Positions 22,441 through 34,900 of a DNA stretch of 64,000 bases are shown piece after piece (positions within the stretch are counted from its first letter, which is position 1; each line of letters starts with the position of its first letter). The notes beneath the pieces were generated by a model. It did no database searches. It saw only the letters and a list, made by a program, of their open reading frames with translations, and was not told the origin of the DNA. This DNA is from Hyaloperonospora brassicae (taxonomy: Eukaryota; Oomycota; Peronosporomycetes; Peronosporales; Peronosporaceae): assembly GCA_947650285.1 (NCBI GenBank), contig CANTFL010001352.1, positions 62,001 to 126,000 on the forward strand, in the 5' to 3' direction. Both the position numbers and the translations under genes were made by a program.

Positions 22441-23981
22441 TGGTCTTCGCAACAAGTAAATCTATCGCTCTAGCTTCTTCGCATCTGAAGTCGTTGCAAA
22501 TATAACATCTTAAAATTTGATCAAATTATTTGTCCTGTACAGAAATTCTTCCTTTTTTCTGTGAAAGATCTTAAAAATTGCCAGAACACGTTATAAAAAC
22601 ATCATAGATGGTCGCGAAAATACGAATGTCCTTAATCTTTCGATACGATTATCCCCGATGGATTAAACAAATTTAATTTTATGAGAAAGGGCGAATGAGC
22701 CGGATCAATAATATTTAGCGATGACATACATTTATTCAGCTTTAAATACGTGTACCCACAATCATGCTGTACATTCATTTTTATGTCTTCATGCTCCCTC
22801 GTTCGCCACTGATTAGTAATATATTCATTTTCACTTTTAACAGTTCAATTGAAGCACAAGAAGGTGCATAATAGCATTGGTATTGTAACTAGTGTTGTCG
22901 ATGAAGCCCTTTTTGTTACTTTGTGGTTATATTGGTCCATCATTCAGATCATGTACTTTGACACTATATCGATTTGTTTTGTCGTCTCGGTGAAAACGTC
23001 TTACACAAAGGTTAGTGGAAATCGCCATTTGTCGAACGGCACATGCATGATACTCTATATAATTGAATGCAATTTGGCTCACGGCAGCATAAGATGCTGT
23101 GTAGACAAGCACATTTATTTTCAACGCATGATCGTAAGACTGAAAGCATTATATGCAATACTCTAGAAGCCCACAAGCAATTATTTCTAGCCTGGATGAT
23201 TGAATGAACGTAAGCAAATGCTGAACGTTTAAACACACGCATGTTGTATTTATTGGGGTCGTCAAATGAACCAAATTGCGGATAGTAATAGTAACATCGG
23301 CATTTATATATGAATTCTGGTATATATGGTTCGACGGTAGAAAGACGTAATATATAATATACTATGGAGGTCATAATGCACATACCCATGGCCTCCCGGT
23401 CCTCTTGTTCCATATTTTACATAAGATACTATGTGCAGATATTTATTAGATCAAACACTTTATCACTATAGTCACTTTTCTGGTGTGACGTTATAATATG
23501 ACGCTCGCATATAGAGCTAATATATTCTGTAGTAAAGGAAAAGTATGATAACAATTCGTTTGTTTTTGCCCTAACTGATTCATCTAGACAAATAGATATT
23601 CGAGACCTACCGAGCTTCGAGATTTGTTACTTTAAATCGCTGCTATCACCTTGACAGGTACAATGGAAATACCGACTAATCATTCAATCCCAGAGTGTTG
23701 TCGTTGTGTAAGCTGAGACATAAAGAGGTTTAGCGATCAAGATCAAAAAATCTGCAAAGTTCGTGGCACCTGCAGTTTTGATTTTTCTATCATGGGGAGT
23801 AAAATAATGCCATTTATAATTACGAAAATAAAAATTGCACCAAATATATAAAAAACAAAAAAAATCGTATTTGACTATTTTATAAAAATGCCCGAAATTC
23901 ATCACGAGCATATATATGCCCCTCGTCTTAATATCCTACAGTCAATATGCCACACATTATACCCTCTGTCCTTGATGCTGA

Positions 23982-24410
23982 ATGTATATTTCTAATGTAG
24001 GGCTGGCCACACCAGCAACGGAAATCGACGACGAGCATTATACAACTTGCAGCTTCTTCAATTCTTCAAGTAGGAGTGACAAAACGAAGCCGTCATCGAA
24101 TTCGTTCGAAGATGCAACCCTCTATTCCGCGGTGTTAAGAGGGACACACGACCTCACAAAGCCTAGTGCACACAAGATGACAGTCTATTTGTTGTACAAT
24201 TTGTTCTCTCGTACATGTTTGTCCCACCGACACGGTTATTCCCACACTCCTGCAAGCTTGCCACATCTACAAAAGAGTCTCCACGGTGAGCTACGGCTAA
24301 AAAATTGCTTCGTATTCTGCAGTCAGAAATATGGCCATGACTTTCGGCCGGAAGTTGACTCCTGTGATGAATCGATAGACGCTAGGAAATATAGAATTTA
24401 TTTAAAATAA
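23982..24410 (+). CDS. Unrecognised 142-codon ORF in the desert
   Basis: This is an ATG-initiated frame rich in Ser, Thr and His, with no signal peptide, membrane segment or motif. It is one of the longest frames in the AT-rich zone and might be chance. It is reported with low weight. Confidence 0.12.
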   Translation: MYISNVGLATPATEIDDEHYTTCSFFNSSSRSDKTKPSSNSFEDATLYSAVLRGTHDLTKPSAHKMTVYLLYNLFSRTCLSHRHGYSHTPASLPHLQKSLHGELRLKNCFVFCSQKYGHDFRPEVDSCDESIDARKYRIYLK

Positions 24411-26389
24411 ATGGACTGCGCCTAAGCACTCGATAGATTATAGGTAATATTTTCTGGAAAGGATACTGATGCATACGGTCTGATTTTATCCTACATCGCA
24501 GAATTGAAGAATCAAAGCCACAAGCTGATCTTTTTTTCGTGGCAAATGAACATAAATGACTAAGAATAGTTTTTCGAAAAGGCATCCAAGCAATACGTAA
24601 ATAATCTGAGCGAGAAATATAGATATATTGTACGTTCTTGAAGACTAAAGTTAGTGTTATTTGGTTTGTGTTGTGCTTTTAAAATGCAAAATACGCAAAT
24701 TGAATCTTATAAATTAAAATTGGACAGTTGAAGAATGAGGTGATAATGGCTTGTGTATAAATGTTTTATAGCCCAAATTGACACGTATCAATCATTTGTG
24801 ATATCAAATAGGTACAAGTGAATAAAACGCTATAAGATCGACGGCACCAGACATTCTGCACTCATTGTCTTCAGGCACAAAATAGACAATTTTGACAAGA
24901 TGTACGAGTCCAAAGTGCTAAAAACTTTGGCGTAAATTTTGACCTGATGTCAAACCAAGCTTGAATACGAAAGATGGCAGCTAAAAAGTCTTTTTTAGAA
25001 ACATCCGTACTCTCATCTCTACAAGTTGGCGGGCGTACATGTCGGTCGACAGCGTTTTCGCTATGTTAAAGGTTAACAACTTCGGCATCGAATAACGCGG
25101 AACCAGTACATAGCACGTTGAAAGACAATCTTCTGTCATCCCAATTTAGACTGTTACTCGATATTTAGCGCTCCGTAGCTTGCAAGTGGGCTGAAGATGC
25201 ACAAATGTAAAACGGTGGGAGTATCGACTCCTTATCAAATTCGTCAAGCGAACAAATAATAAATAAAAATTGCCTGGTTAAATTTGATGAACGATCCCAA
25301 TCATGCTTTATCGCCACAATTAAAGCAGGAGTCGGAAATCTCACAGCTACATTTTAAGTTTTACTTCTAAAAAAAGTTTATCAATTATCATGTTTTTTTT
25401 AACGACGTCGGCTTATCTTGCGTACATGAGCTTTTTTTGCGCTTAATAACGTCTATAAAGCGATATTTATGTCGGAAAATAGGACTCATGAATACAATCG
25501 ACGTTATTAGATGTTTATTCTGAGAATGCTGCAACTACATATGATATATCCTGCTAAAGGATTACTAACAAGAGAGTGTGCGCTTCTTCATCATTTAAAT
25601 AACAAGGTGGTTAAAAAAGAAGTTATTCTTCTTTTAACAAGTGTCAGAAGATATCCACAAGCGTCAAAGCATATAATGTGGTCATGCAATCAATATGGCC
25701 CTGATTATAGAGTTTAAAAGCAGATTCAAAAAGATGTATAGAATTAACAATTATTTGATGCTGGACGGAAATAGATTAAAGGGTATTTAAATAGATTTAA
25801 CTTCGCCTTGATCAACCCAATTATTTTTTGGTCAATTGTTCATGCAATATTTTTGTGTTGTCGTAAGTTCTACCAACAAGCCGATCTATTCGAACACTTG
25901 ACCAACATCAATTTAAAATGACTTGTTATGCCTTTTTAAGATTTCCAGACCTTCGTTTATATAATTCTAAGTCATTATTTGACATTTTAGATTGATTTAT
26001 CAAAACCGGCAGTTGTCAGTCAGCACTGTTTTTATCCATCAGCAATTATCCTTCGGAGTATTAGATATTCATATTGCATTTAATAAACTCTTTCGCATTT
26101 GTGTAAAGATTTAAGCATGCTGCAAGTAAATGCCACAATTCATTATAAATCTGAATATATGAGACTAACATCGCAAATAACATACAATGATAAATCACAT
26201 TATATGGACAAGATGATATATTTTAATCACGTTATAGATCAATAATAGGATAGAAACCTTCGACATATGAGATAATAGCATCATCGCATATTTCTTTCTA
26301 TAATACGCGTTTAGTTGAAGACATCTGCATGCATTAAAATCATCTTTAAGAAAATAACAAAATAAATCGATTCATTAGGGTTTATCAAT

Positions 26390-26985
26390 ATGGTCAATTA
26401 TCTTAATTAATGACAGCATCTCAACAGAAAGTGAGTTCCAATGTTACAAGTCGAACAACAACTAAAGCAGATGTAGCACCAACAACAACAGCAATAGCAA
26501 CAGCAGTTGCAACATCAACTACTGCAGCACCTACAAGAACGACATTAGAATTATCAACAATAGCAACAGAGCAATAAGTACAGAAATCGGAATAACTTTA
26601 AAACCAACAGTAGCTACAGTAGTAGCAGCAACAACGAAGGTTTTAATCAAAAGTGCTTCAACTGGAAGAAAAAATTATCATATATAATAAAAATACCATT
26701 AACAGAAATAGCACCGACAGAAGGTATTTGAGACCGCAGCCGATGATAAAAAGAAGCGTGTACGTCCTCGTATCTGGAATATGCGTTAGCGACTGGTGGC
26801 TAGAAGGGCAGCGCGCCAGAGGAAGAACCCTCTCCGAGCCTTCCGTAATATGGCATGAGTTTATTATAGGCCCTAAAATGGTACTTTAAATAAGCAAGCA
26901 CGTGGATTTTGAATGTGCGATATAAACTTGAGTATACTAGGACGCATAGCAATTTTTTTCTATCGTCGGAATATGACATGATAAT
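26390..26985 (+). repeat. Dispersed repeat, degenerate copy 1 (CAA/CAG tract plus conserved block)
   Basis: An AACAACAACAGCAATAGC-type tract (26455-26560) is followed by a GC-rich block (26740-26850: CGATGATAAAAAGAAGCGTG, then AGAACCCTCTCCGAGCCTTCC) and then AACTTGAGTATACTAGGACG at about 26925. The same three parts in the same order occur at 59300-59903 and 63025-63065, where they are split by a 3.1-kb insertion. This copy is uninterrupted and so represents the empty site. Confidence 0.75.
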
Positions 26986-27299
26986 CACTTTTCAATTATC
27001 TGGGGTAAAAAACTAATTCCAGAATCAATTTGGTCTATACATTTTATATTACATTATGCACCAAGTACGCATTTTCCTCAACACATTTGTTATTACATTA
27101 GATTTTCCATAATTTAAAAATAGTCTAAGTTAAAAAAAAATTAATAATATAAATGTCGAGTCCAATGTTATGCGCAGGTTAAAAATTAAAAAAATCTTTG
27201 TAATTTTTTATGAAGCCAGAAAATTATTTTTCTACTCTTTATATTGAACTACACATTATAAACCACATCACACCCTTTTTTAAAGTTTGTTGTTTAAGA

Positions 27300-28843
27300 T
27301 TTATTTAGCTGAAGCTTTCTCACCTGAATCTGCATCTTCGAAATAATCCTTGATAAATCCTTATCAGTTTCCTGCTGCAACCAGAAAATTGTGAGGTCTG
27401 CAAGCATCGATGCCGCATGCCGAAGAGAAAAGTACGGTGCGTCCACGATATTGTCCCACTTGCTGCAGTTGCCACATGCTGACTCCGGCCAATCGAACGC
27501 TGTCGATAATCTTTGCCTCTGTAGGACTGTAGCTCGCTTAATTTTCGTCGGGATTGTTAAGCAGGAGTAGACGGGCGTCAGGGTGCGATTAGGTTGCTGA
27601 ACGATTCCCTAAAGTTCCGCAAGGACTGAACGTTTCCCTGTAGTCCCGCAACGACTGTAAGTTTGCTTCGTTGTCTATGTCGGAGGTGCGGAGGTTGCAG
27701 GGCGTAAAGCAGTTGAATATGTACTCGGATTGCACATCTAATGTCCATGATGCACATGTCAGCTGAATTGCCTCCAAGACGTTGATTATTGCTGCAACAA
27801 AATCATTGTTCATAAGACGATACAGGATCTGGCGGTTGAGAAGTTTGCGGTAATACACTTTGAATTTGCGATGATTATTAGCGCCTCAGGGATAAACGTT
27901 GCTCGTCGCATTATCGAGCCGATCCAATCGCTATATATTCTGCAGAGTGATTGCGGTGCCTTTCAGAAACTCCTCCTTCATGTGCATGGAGTACTTGTCG
28001 AGGATCAATTGACCTTGCGACCGGCAACGGGTTTGGAAAAGTCTTCTAGCCATAGTTTAAAAAAGTCTTGAGTCATCCACGCGATCATTCTTAGGTGATA
28101 GGCAACGCCCAGGCTTCTGCAGTCCTTGATTAGAAACAGCGTTAATTGAAAAATCTTTCGATGGCCCAAAGCGTAAACCCGTCGGCCCCGTATTTGTTAC
28201 TGCACTTGGTCATCTGGATACCCATTTTACTCTACTTCTGAACATTCAGCTAATGCGTCAAAAGAGATGAGTCGACCCGCAGTCGGTAGAACAAGCCCGT
28301 CTCGATTATTTTGTAGATATCGGCGATAGGGTTCTGATTTAATTGATCACATATTTCGGCAGGCGCTCCTATAGTGCTTCGACGTCGACAGATCCGCTTT
28401 TTTAAAAGTTACGGTGCATTCAGATGACGAGGCAATTTTATAATTTTGGTACCAACCAATTGAAAATACGACAGTATCCTCATATTTGACGGTTAAATTC
28501 AGCGTCTGTAGGAACAATACCGCTTTTTCATAGATCAGGTGTCCGCTGATTGTGACAACACCCTCATACTCAATATATATACCGAGCACGAGTCGTTTCC
28601 ACCATAGGGTACAAAGGTGCGCTCTGTCGCTTGACATTTAGTGCTGCACAGCTCTTGGCTAGACCTAGCGGGACTGTAGGACGCCATAAGGCCGTTGCTG
28701 ATTGTCCCTTGGGTGACCGTGACTTCATGCGTCTCCATCATATACCGACACAGATTCTTCTTGGTGAGGCCCGGACGTCTCTGCTCCTCCGTGTAGATCG
28801 ACCTGCGGAGGGTGTCCTTGAGGGTATGTCCAGTGGCGACCAT
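27300..28843 (-). pseudogene. pogo/Tigger-type (Tc1/mariner superfamily) DDE transposase relic
   Basis: Reading the minus strand from an ATG at 28843 gives an N-terminal CENP-B-like helix-turn-helix (YTEEQRRPGLTKKNLCRYM, then ETHEVTVTQGTISN). A second DNA-binding block follows (VVTISGHLIYEKAVLFLQTL), then the catalytic core around ETGLFYRL (about 28290-28320) and a LILDKYSMHM block that keeps the second Asp. The C-terminal tail contains FKVYYRKLLNRQILYRLMNN and VLEAIQLTCASW. Family members usually read D-E-T-G-L-F at the first catalytic site. Here the Asp position is Ile. At least five frame changes or stops separate the pieces. The tail can be followed to about 27300. It is a dead transposase, visible only as islands. 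Confidence 0.82.
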
Positions 28844-28921
28844 GTTTAAGGTGAACACGTATAGCACCCTTCACTTTAACCCTATCCCCCCAACTCCTCT
28901 ATTAGCAGTATTTAAAAAAAA

Positions 28922-28961
28922 TTGGATAGTCCCAGTGAAATATGAAACGGATACTCTACTG
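28922..28961 (-). repeat. Possible terminal inverted repeat of the pogo-like element
   Basis: In element sense CAGTAGAGTATCCGTTTCAT starts at 28961, about 120 bp upstream of the transposase ATG and next to a TA-rich target. Tc1/mariner elements insert at TA. A matching opposite end was not found near 27.0-27.3 kb, so that terminus seems lost. Confidence 0.5.

Positions 28962-28962
<1 letters not shown>

Positions 28963-28990
<28 letters not shown>
28963..28990. repeat. (TA)14 microsatellite
   Basis: Fourteen uninterrupted TA units abut the pogo-like terminus. Confidence 0.95.
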
Positions 28991-28994
<4 letters not shown>

Positions 28995-31900
28995 AATTAG
29001 TATCTCTCTGTGCGATTAAAGAGGTGTTGTATCTTACAAATTTGATAAAGGTTTATGCTCTCTTTATTAACAATGATATATTAGGTGTCTCGGTATATAA
29101 TGTCAATATAAAAATTTGGCTCGAAGAAACAATAGTGCTCCACGTATAGTAAGTGCTTTGAGCACCAAAATATATTACTTTGTCTCGGCTGCGAGTCGAA
29201 GTCATATGCGTAAACGACCATGAGATGTTCGAGCTTATTTATATATATATGTAAGAGTATGTTATGATATAGCTAATGGTAGACGATTGGCAAACGTCTA
29301 GATGACGTGAGTTAGAATAAATTATGATGGATATGCTTATAATCGCATTGTATCTATCGCCCTCAAAAACATCTTATCATCAGATAAAATGTTTGCTGAA
29401 ATCATGGTTCGTCGACTACATTAGGGGCTCACCATCGGTGTTCGCGATATAATGATACCGCCACAGTTTTGATTTTCAACAAACTTTTGGTCTTTATAAT
29501 AACTTATACGAGTGCGCCTGTATTCACTACTTATTTCGTACATTTGCAAGTATATATACTGCCGGAAGATGTGCTTCTAGGTCGATTACAAGAAACACTT
29601 TTTTATATTCTAAAAATAAAATTCCAGTGACGATTATATAAATGCAGTCAAGTCAATTGGAGATAACGTATAACCCTCTTCCAACATTATCCATAAGCCG
29701 TCGCCCATACACTTGAGGTTTGAATTCTACAATGTATACTGTTCATTTCCTCTCACCTACATGTGATGTATACACCAAGCGGGCTTATTCTATTGCATAC
29801 TGAAGACAGACTTGAAGTCGTACCGCTAGAATAAATTATCCGAGTTTATATAGATATTTCAAAAAATATAGTGAATTTTAGTTTGTATTAAAACAAAGAA
29901 GCACATTCTTATAAAGGGGTATTTATTAACATTACATGCACAAATTGTACCAACTAATCGCATTTCTCATCGATCCGACACTATATAAAAAATTAGAATG
30001 CTCAATACGCACCGACTAATTACTTCCGTCTCGACATTATATAACACGATTCATCTATGTCCACGTTATTTCGAGTTGGTTTGTATACATGTTTTTTGTT
30101 AATACTCGTTGCTTATTTACAGACAATCATCCATTGTAGGTATGGTTGATGGCATTCGGACGAGCATTTGCGCCTGTTACCAGACCGTATGAAAAGGGTA
30201 CTTGAGTAGTACTCATAAATGGAAATCCGTACAAGTCCGTGTGTTTGGAAGTTGTGGATCGGAGCCTGCCGCATTAGAGCTTTGTTTATCCATTAATACT
30301 TGTATGTTGACATGGATGACAATTCTAAACGAATTCGTGTAACTAAATGTTTGCGTGTCACACGTTTATCATTTCTGTATCAAAAGCACTGTTTTAGCCG
30401 CATCCAGAGATTAACAGTCAAATTTAGAAATCACGATTCTGGCGACTATAATCTCAACGAATACATCCTATATGACATTGCTATAACTTTGAAGGAGCTC
30501 TAACCACTTTTCCCTTAATGTTTTCTTCTATTATGATTTCATCAATATAGAAGTGAAGGCCGTGATCATCTAATATTCTGCAATCATATCTCGAATGTTG
30601 ACCCGTGTGATATATGTAGAATACATGATGCAAAAGTTTTAGATAAACAGGCGATAATGGCATGATGGACAAAGCAAAATGTCTTGATATATTATGCTAT
30701 ATTCTGATGTACGCACATAGTAAATGCTTGATCAAGGCCGAAAATAAACAAAAATTGCTTTGTACCAAAGCCATTGTAATTACCTGATATTGGTTAAAGG
30801 TTTGGATCGTATATGTTTATGCTAATTGTTACGCAGGGTTGCGTCCTCATCCTAGCTTGCGAATCGTACGTAATAACAAAGTTTTTTGCAGATATGCTTA
30901 GATCTACCAATCGTGCGAAACGAAGCAATGCTCATTCTTTTTCGCAATAAGTAAAAGATTGCGTATAGCACCTAATCAATGATACTTAGGTTTGCCAATG
31001 TTTTTTCCACCTTTCGTACATGCAAAATTGCATATTATTTATTTAAAAATATATACACAAATTATTTTATCGTTAAACGAGTTCTTAACATACAATGTGC
31101 ACCACTAATTTATCGTCGATTTTACTTTAGTCCTGAACACGCCAATTTCACACGATGTCATCCACATTATATCGATACCAGCGTACTGCAACCTGCTTCA
31201 CGCTTCAAGAGAAAATCAGATCACACACGAAGGATGTAGCTTTGCATACCTTTAATGTCCAGCCAAAGCATATGGATATGTGTATCCCATAGAGTGCCCG
31301 TGGCATTGATCAGTATTGTGCTGATAACGATAGATGGAGCTGACTTGTGTCAGCTGCCCAGTAGATGTAAAGCAAACTTTTATCCGCCAGGAAGCATGAT
31401 CATAAATATAAGTGCGCGAATAATATTTCGTATGAGGGTTAATGAAAATATTTATACAGCCATCCACATATAAATAAGCGATAGGTTTTGACATCCTGTA
31501 ATTTTATGATTACAGAAGCTGTCTCAATGCGCGTTCGCTGATGCAGTATGTTCTACTAAATTTGAATAGATTTAAGATTGTAGGAGGTAGTAGCCTTGGC
31601 TATTAAGCCAGGTGAAAATGGTAGAGGGGTCAACAGCTAGTGTGTGTGTGGCAAAAACCAAATTATGATCGTTTTTGGTAGTTAATATATGCAGATAACG
31701 TAGGCGTAGCACGAAAAGAAACTCTTAAGGCGGAGACTCCTTTTTCACCGTTACGACTACTCGTGACCCCATTAATCGATCACTTACTTAGGGGGTCACC
31801 TAATACGTGAAGTTGTGGATTTCACCATTCTGCACGGCCAGGCGCTTATTGGTAGCTGATGCAAAGAAACGTGAGATTATTCATAGTCGATTATTCCAAC

Positions 31901-34900
31901 GATTCAAATCATACTCGTAAAACATTTCTTCAAAGATTACACTAGAAAGTAATTCTTGATTCTTCTCTTTGACTCTCCTACAATAATCGAAGTCTGTTTG
32001 AATACACACGTCCAAAATTTTAGCGATTTGTTGTGAGTACCTAGCGTACGACAAACTTGCAGAAGCAAGGCAGATTACTAATTTGAGCGCTTGTAAGCTC
32101 TGAAATTCCTACATGATGTTGTAAAGAACAAAAAAAGGTTGCAAAGAATATTTCCTTTAAGCATCCTCAGTTATGAGACAGGACAGAACGAAAGCTATGT
32201 CATTTGAATTTGACATATTTGCATTGTAGTCGAATTTTGGGGTCGAATGTGCAAAAGGATACGTAAAGCAATAGCGTCGGAAAAGCTTGATGATCCAACA
32301 TGTCAAGAACCCTCGAAATCAATCAAACTTATCTATTGCTCCTTTGCACCTTTTAATATGATCTGAAACATGCATGGCATCGATACTAATGCGTCAAGCT
32401 GATATATATGAGAATTAGCAAGCGTAAAGGCTCCTTTTAAAGACCAGGGCCCCGAACTTATGAGGTGAGATAGTTGGTAGCAAGTCGAGGCGTAGGCTGA
32501 TCCAGAGGTCTTGAAGTCACAAGTATTCGCTGTACATTTCCATATATGATGCGTATATAGCTTAGAAACGTAGATTTTGTATTTTCTAAGTGAATAAAAT
32601 TATGCATGTAGTAAATAGATATAATTTAGATGATAGAAATACAATTTTTATAGTTTTGTTACATGAAAACGCATTATTTAATATGTTGCAGTTACGGAAT
32701 TATGATGCAATCGAGCGAACGTATCTCGAGCATCATGGCAATTCGTATATGGGCACAGTTTAGCTTGTAACGCAATCCGTCACCGGAAAAAAGAGAAATG
32801 CTTTTTGTCAAATCAACATATGCATTTTTTAACAAATTGATAGTTTATGGTGTTATAGGCGGTCATTGTCTTAAAAATACAATGCGGATCACGTATTCGC
32901 CGACCGACAGCAGTAATTTTGCATTGTATTATTTATTCTTAGCATCTATCGCCTGTCGGACCATAACTAAAGTAAAAATGTTTGTAGAATTTGCGGGCGC
33001 CGCTTCATACCCTTGAGCAGCAAGATATTGTACAGAGTTAGCTGCTAAAATTCACGCAGTGCTGAAAAAATTGATCTGGAATTCTTTTTTATCCTTTAAA
33101 ATGCCGCCTCCCTGGGGGTTGATATGACCAAATTTACGTGAAAGTAAATCACCTTTTTATTCTTATACTGACATCGCCTGGTCGTAATATAGATAATGAA
33201 GGAAGACAGTGAAGCATCATCTTTTCAAATCAGGAGATATTCAATAAATAGCTTTACAATATATTAAATGCGTTTCTTAAGGCCTCAACTCTGCGAAAGA
33301 CTTGGCATATCAGGTGCATCTCTTATGCGGCAAAATCAGCATCATAATAGTGGGCGTAGCAGCGCAATCCAGGATTATGACTGACACCTAATTATTTTTT
33401 TTTAATTATAAAAATGAATTTTAAATAAAAGTAAAAACCGTTCGAGTAGTGAAGCATGTACTAATTTGACTTAATATAAGTAGAATGTATCATATAGGGT
33501 GGTGTGTATACGTATTCAAGCCTTAATTTGTTTTTTATTTGACGACCACATCATTTTATGTGATCTATTGGTTTAACTCCGGGACCTACCTTAGTACCTG
33601 AAATTTCTAAGTAGATTAGGCTCACGTCTTATACAAGCCTGCAATGTTTGAGGCATACTAGGAAGAACTGATTTAAAAGTGGATGAACCTTTAGATCTAC
33701 AAACAATACGATTTAGAATATAGAACAGTATCTGATCTACTACGTGTAAATTGCTTGTAAATTAAAAATTAACGCCGAAGACAGATACAGCAATTATACT
33801 GGTGAAAGGTAAATAGAGGATATAAATACGATCCGCCTTGTAGTACAAATTGTATTGTTTACTTCGACAACCCATCGATGTCATTAAAGCAAGAATCAAT
33901 GGTGTGTTACTTAGAGAAATACTTTGCAATTATTCATCCCTAAATTCTAATGGTCTAAACGATCATTCAGATTATCATGATGACAACAAGGGACACACCC
34001 AAAAAAATGAACAAAAGCTTCGGTACAAGATCTAAAAGAAAAGGACGCAGCGTTATTGAACTTATATTTGCATAAAACATGAAGTAAAACGTTGCGAAGA
34101 TGTAAAAGGCACACTAAGTCATATGTCGTACTTTTAGTACCCTGGATGATAGTAAACATATTGATTTAGAAAGGAACATATCTCCTACATTAAAATTTGT
34201 ACTATAATCTCAAATAAAGCAACGTGTTAAAACGTAATCATGAACACGGCGATACCGGCAACTTCAGCCTTTTTTGTGATTCTAGCATCAATTGCGCATC
34301 ATTTAGCAACAGCTAGCAACATTTTATATACCCTTAAGCGAAACGTTATCTTCTACAAGACCATTGGTGACATAGAAGCACCTCCTTCTGCAAAAGTCCA
34401 ATAATTATAGCCGATTTATACAACATCCTACCAATAAAATTTGATACCTTTAATTATCATACATATGGGCATATAATCGCAGAAAATATCTGCAAATAAT
34501 GCGGTATAGTCATCAACACTTCGATGACAAGCAATAAGTTTTGAAGACGCGAATATACACAAAGGCGACAATTCTCAGTGGGGAGAACTATACAATAAGA
34601 TGTAAAATTTGTAATGACTGCCATTTGAGTCCATATATTTAGGGGTAAGGAACGTAATTACAACAAAAGACAATTTATAACCAAACTAATGACAGCATGT
34701 CGGCGTTAAACGATTGGGCAGATAAATCGAGGAAATTACATGTATTTAGGTTCGTGACAGTGACAACTATGAGCGAGAAGTCGGCGTCAAAAGAAATGAC
34801 AAAAGATATTGTCAAAATACAATACTTTTGATGCGAAAAGTTGCTATTGAAGACAGTGACGTGATCATTTTATTATTCCTCAACTAGAAGCTCGGAAATA

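Larger units (their letters stand above)
20558..26389. other. AT-rich gene-poor region, left part of the desert
   Basis: GC drops after about 20.9 kb. Open frames here reach 142 codons (23982-24410, plus strand, ATG start) and 133 codons (23012-23413, minus strand), neither with recognisable motifs or codon bias. One subregion (21240-22440) is GC-richer and is listed separately. Confidence 0.5.

Noticed and set aside
26455..26580. Possible polyglutamine/polythreonine protein from CAA/CAG tract
   Set aside because: All frames carry stops within or just after the tract, and the related tract at 59.5 kb is also interrupted; it is part of a non-coding dispersed repeat.
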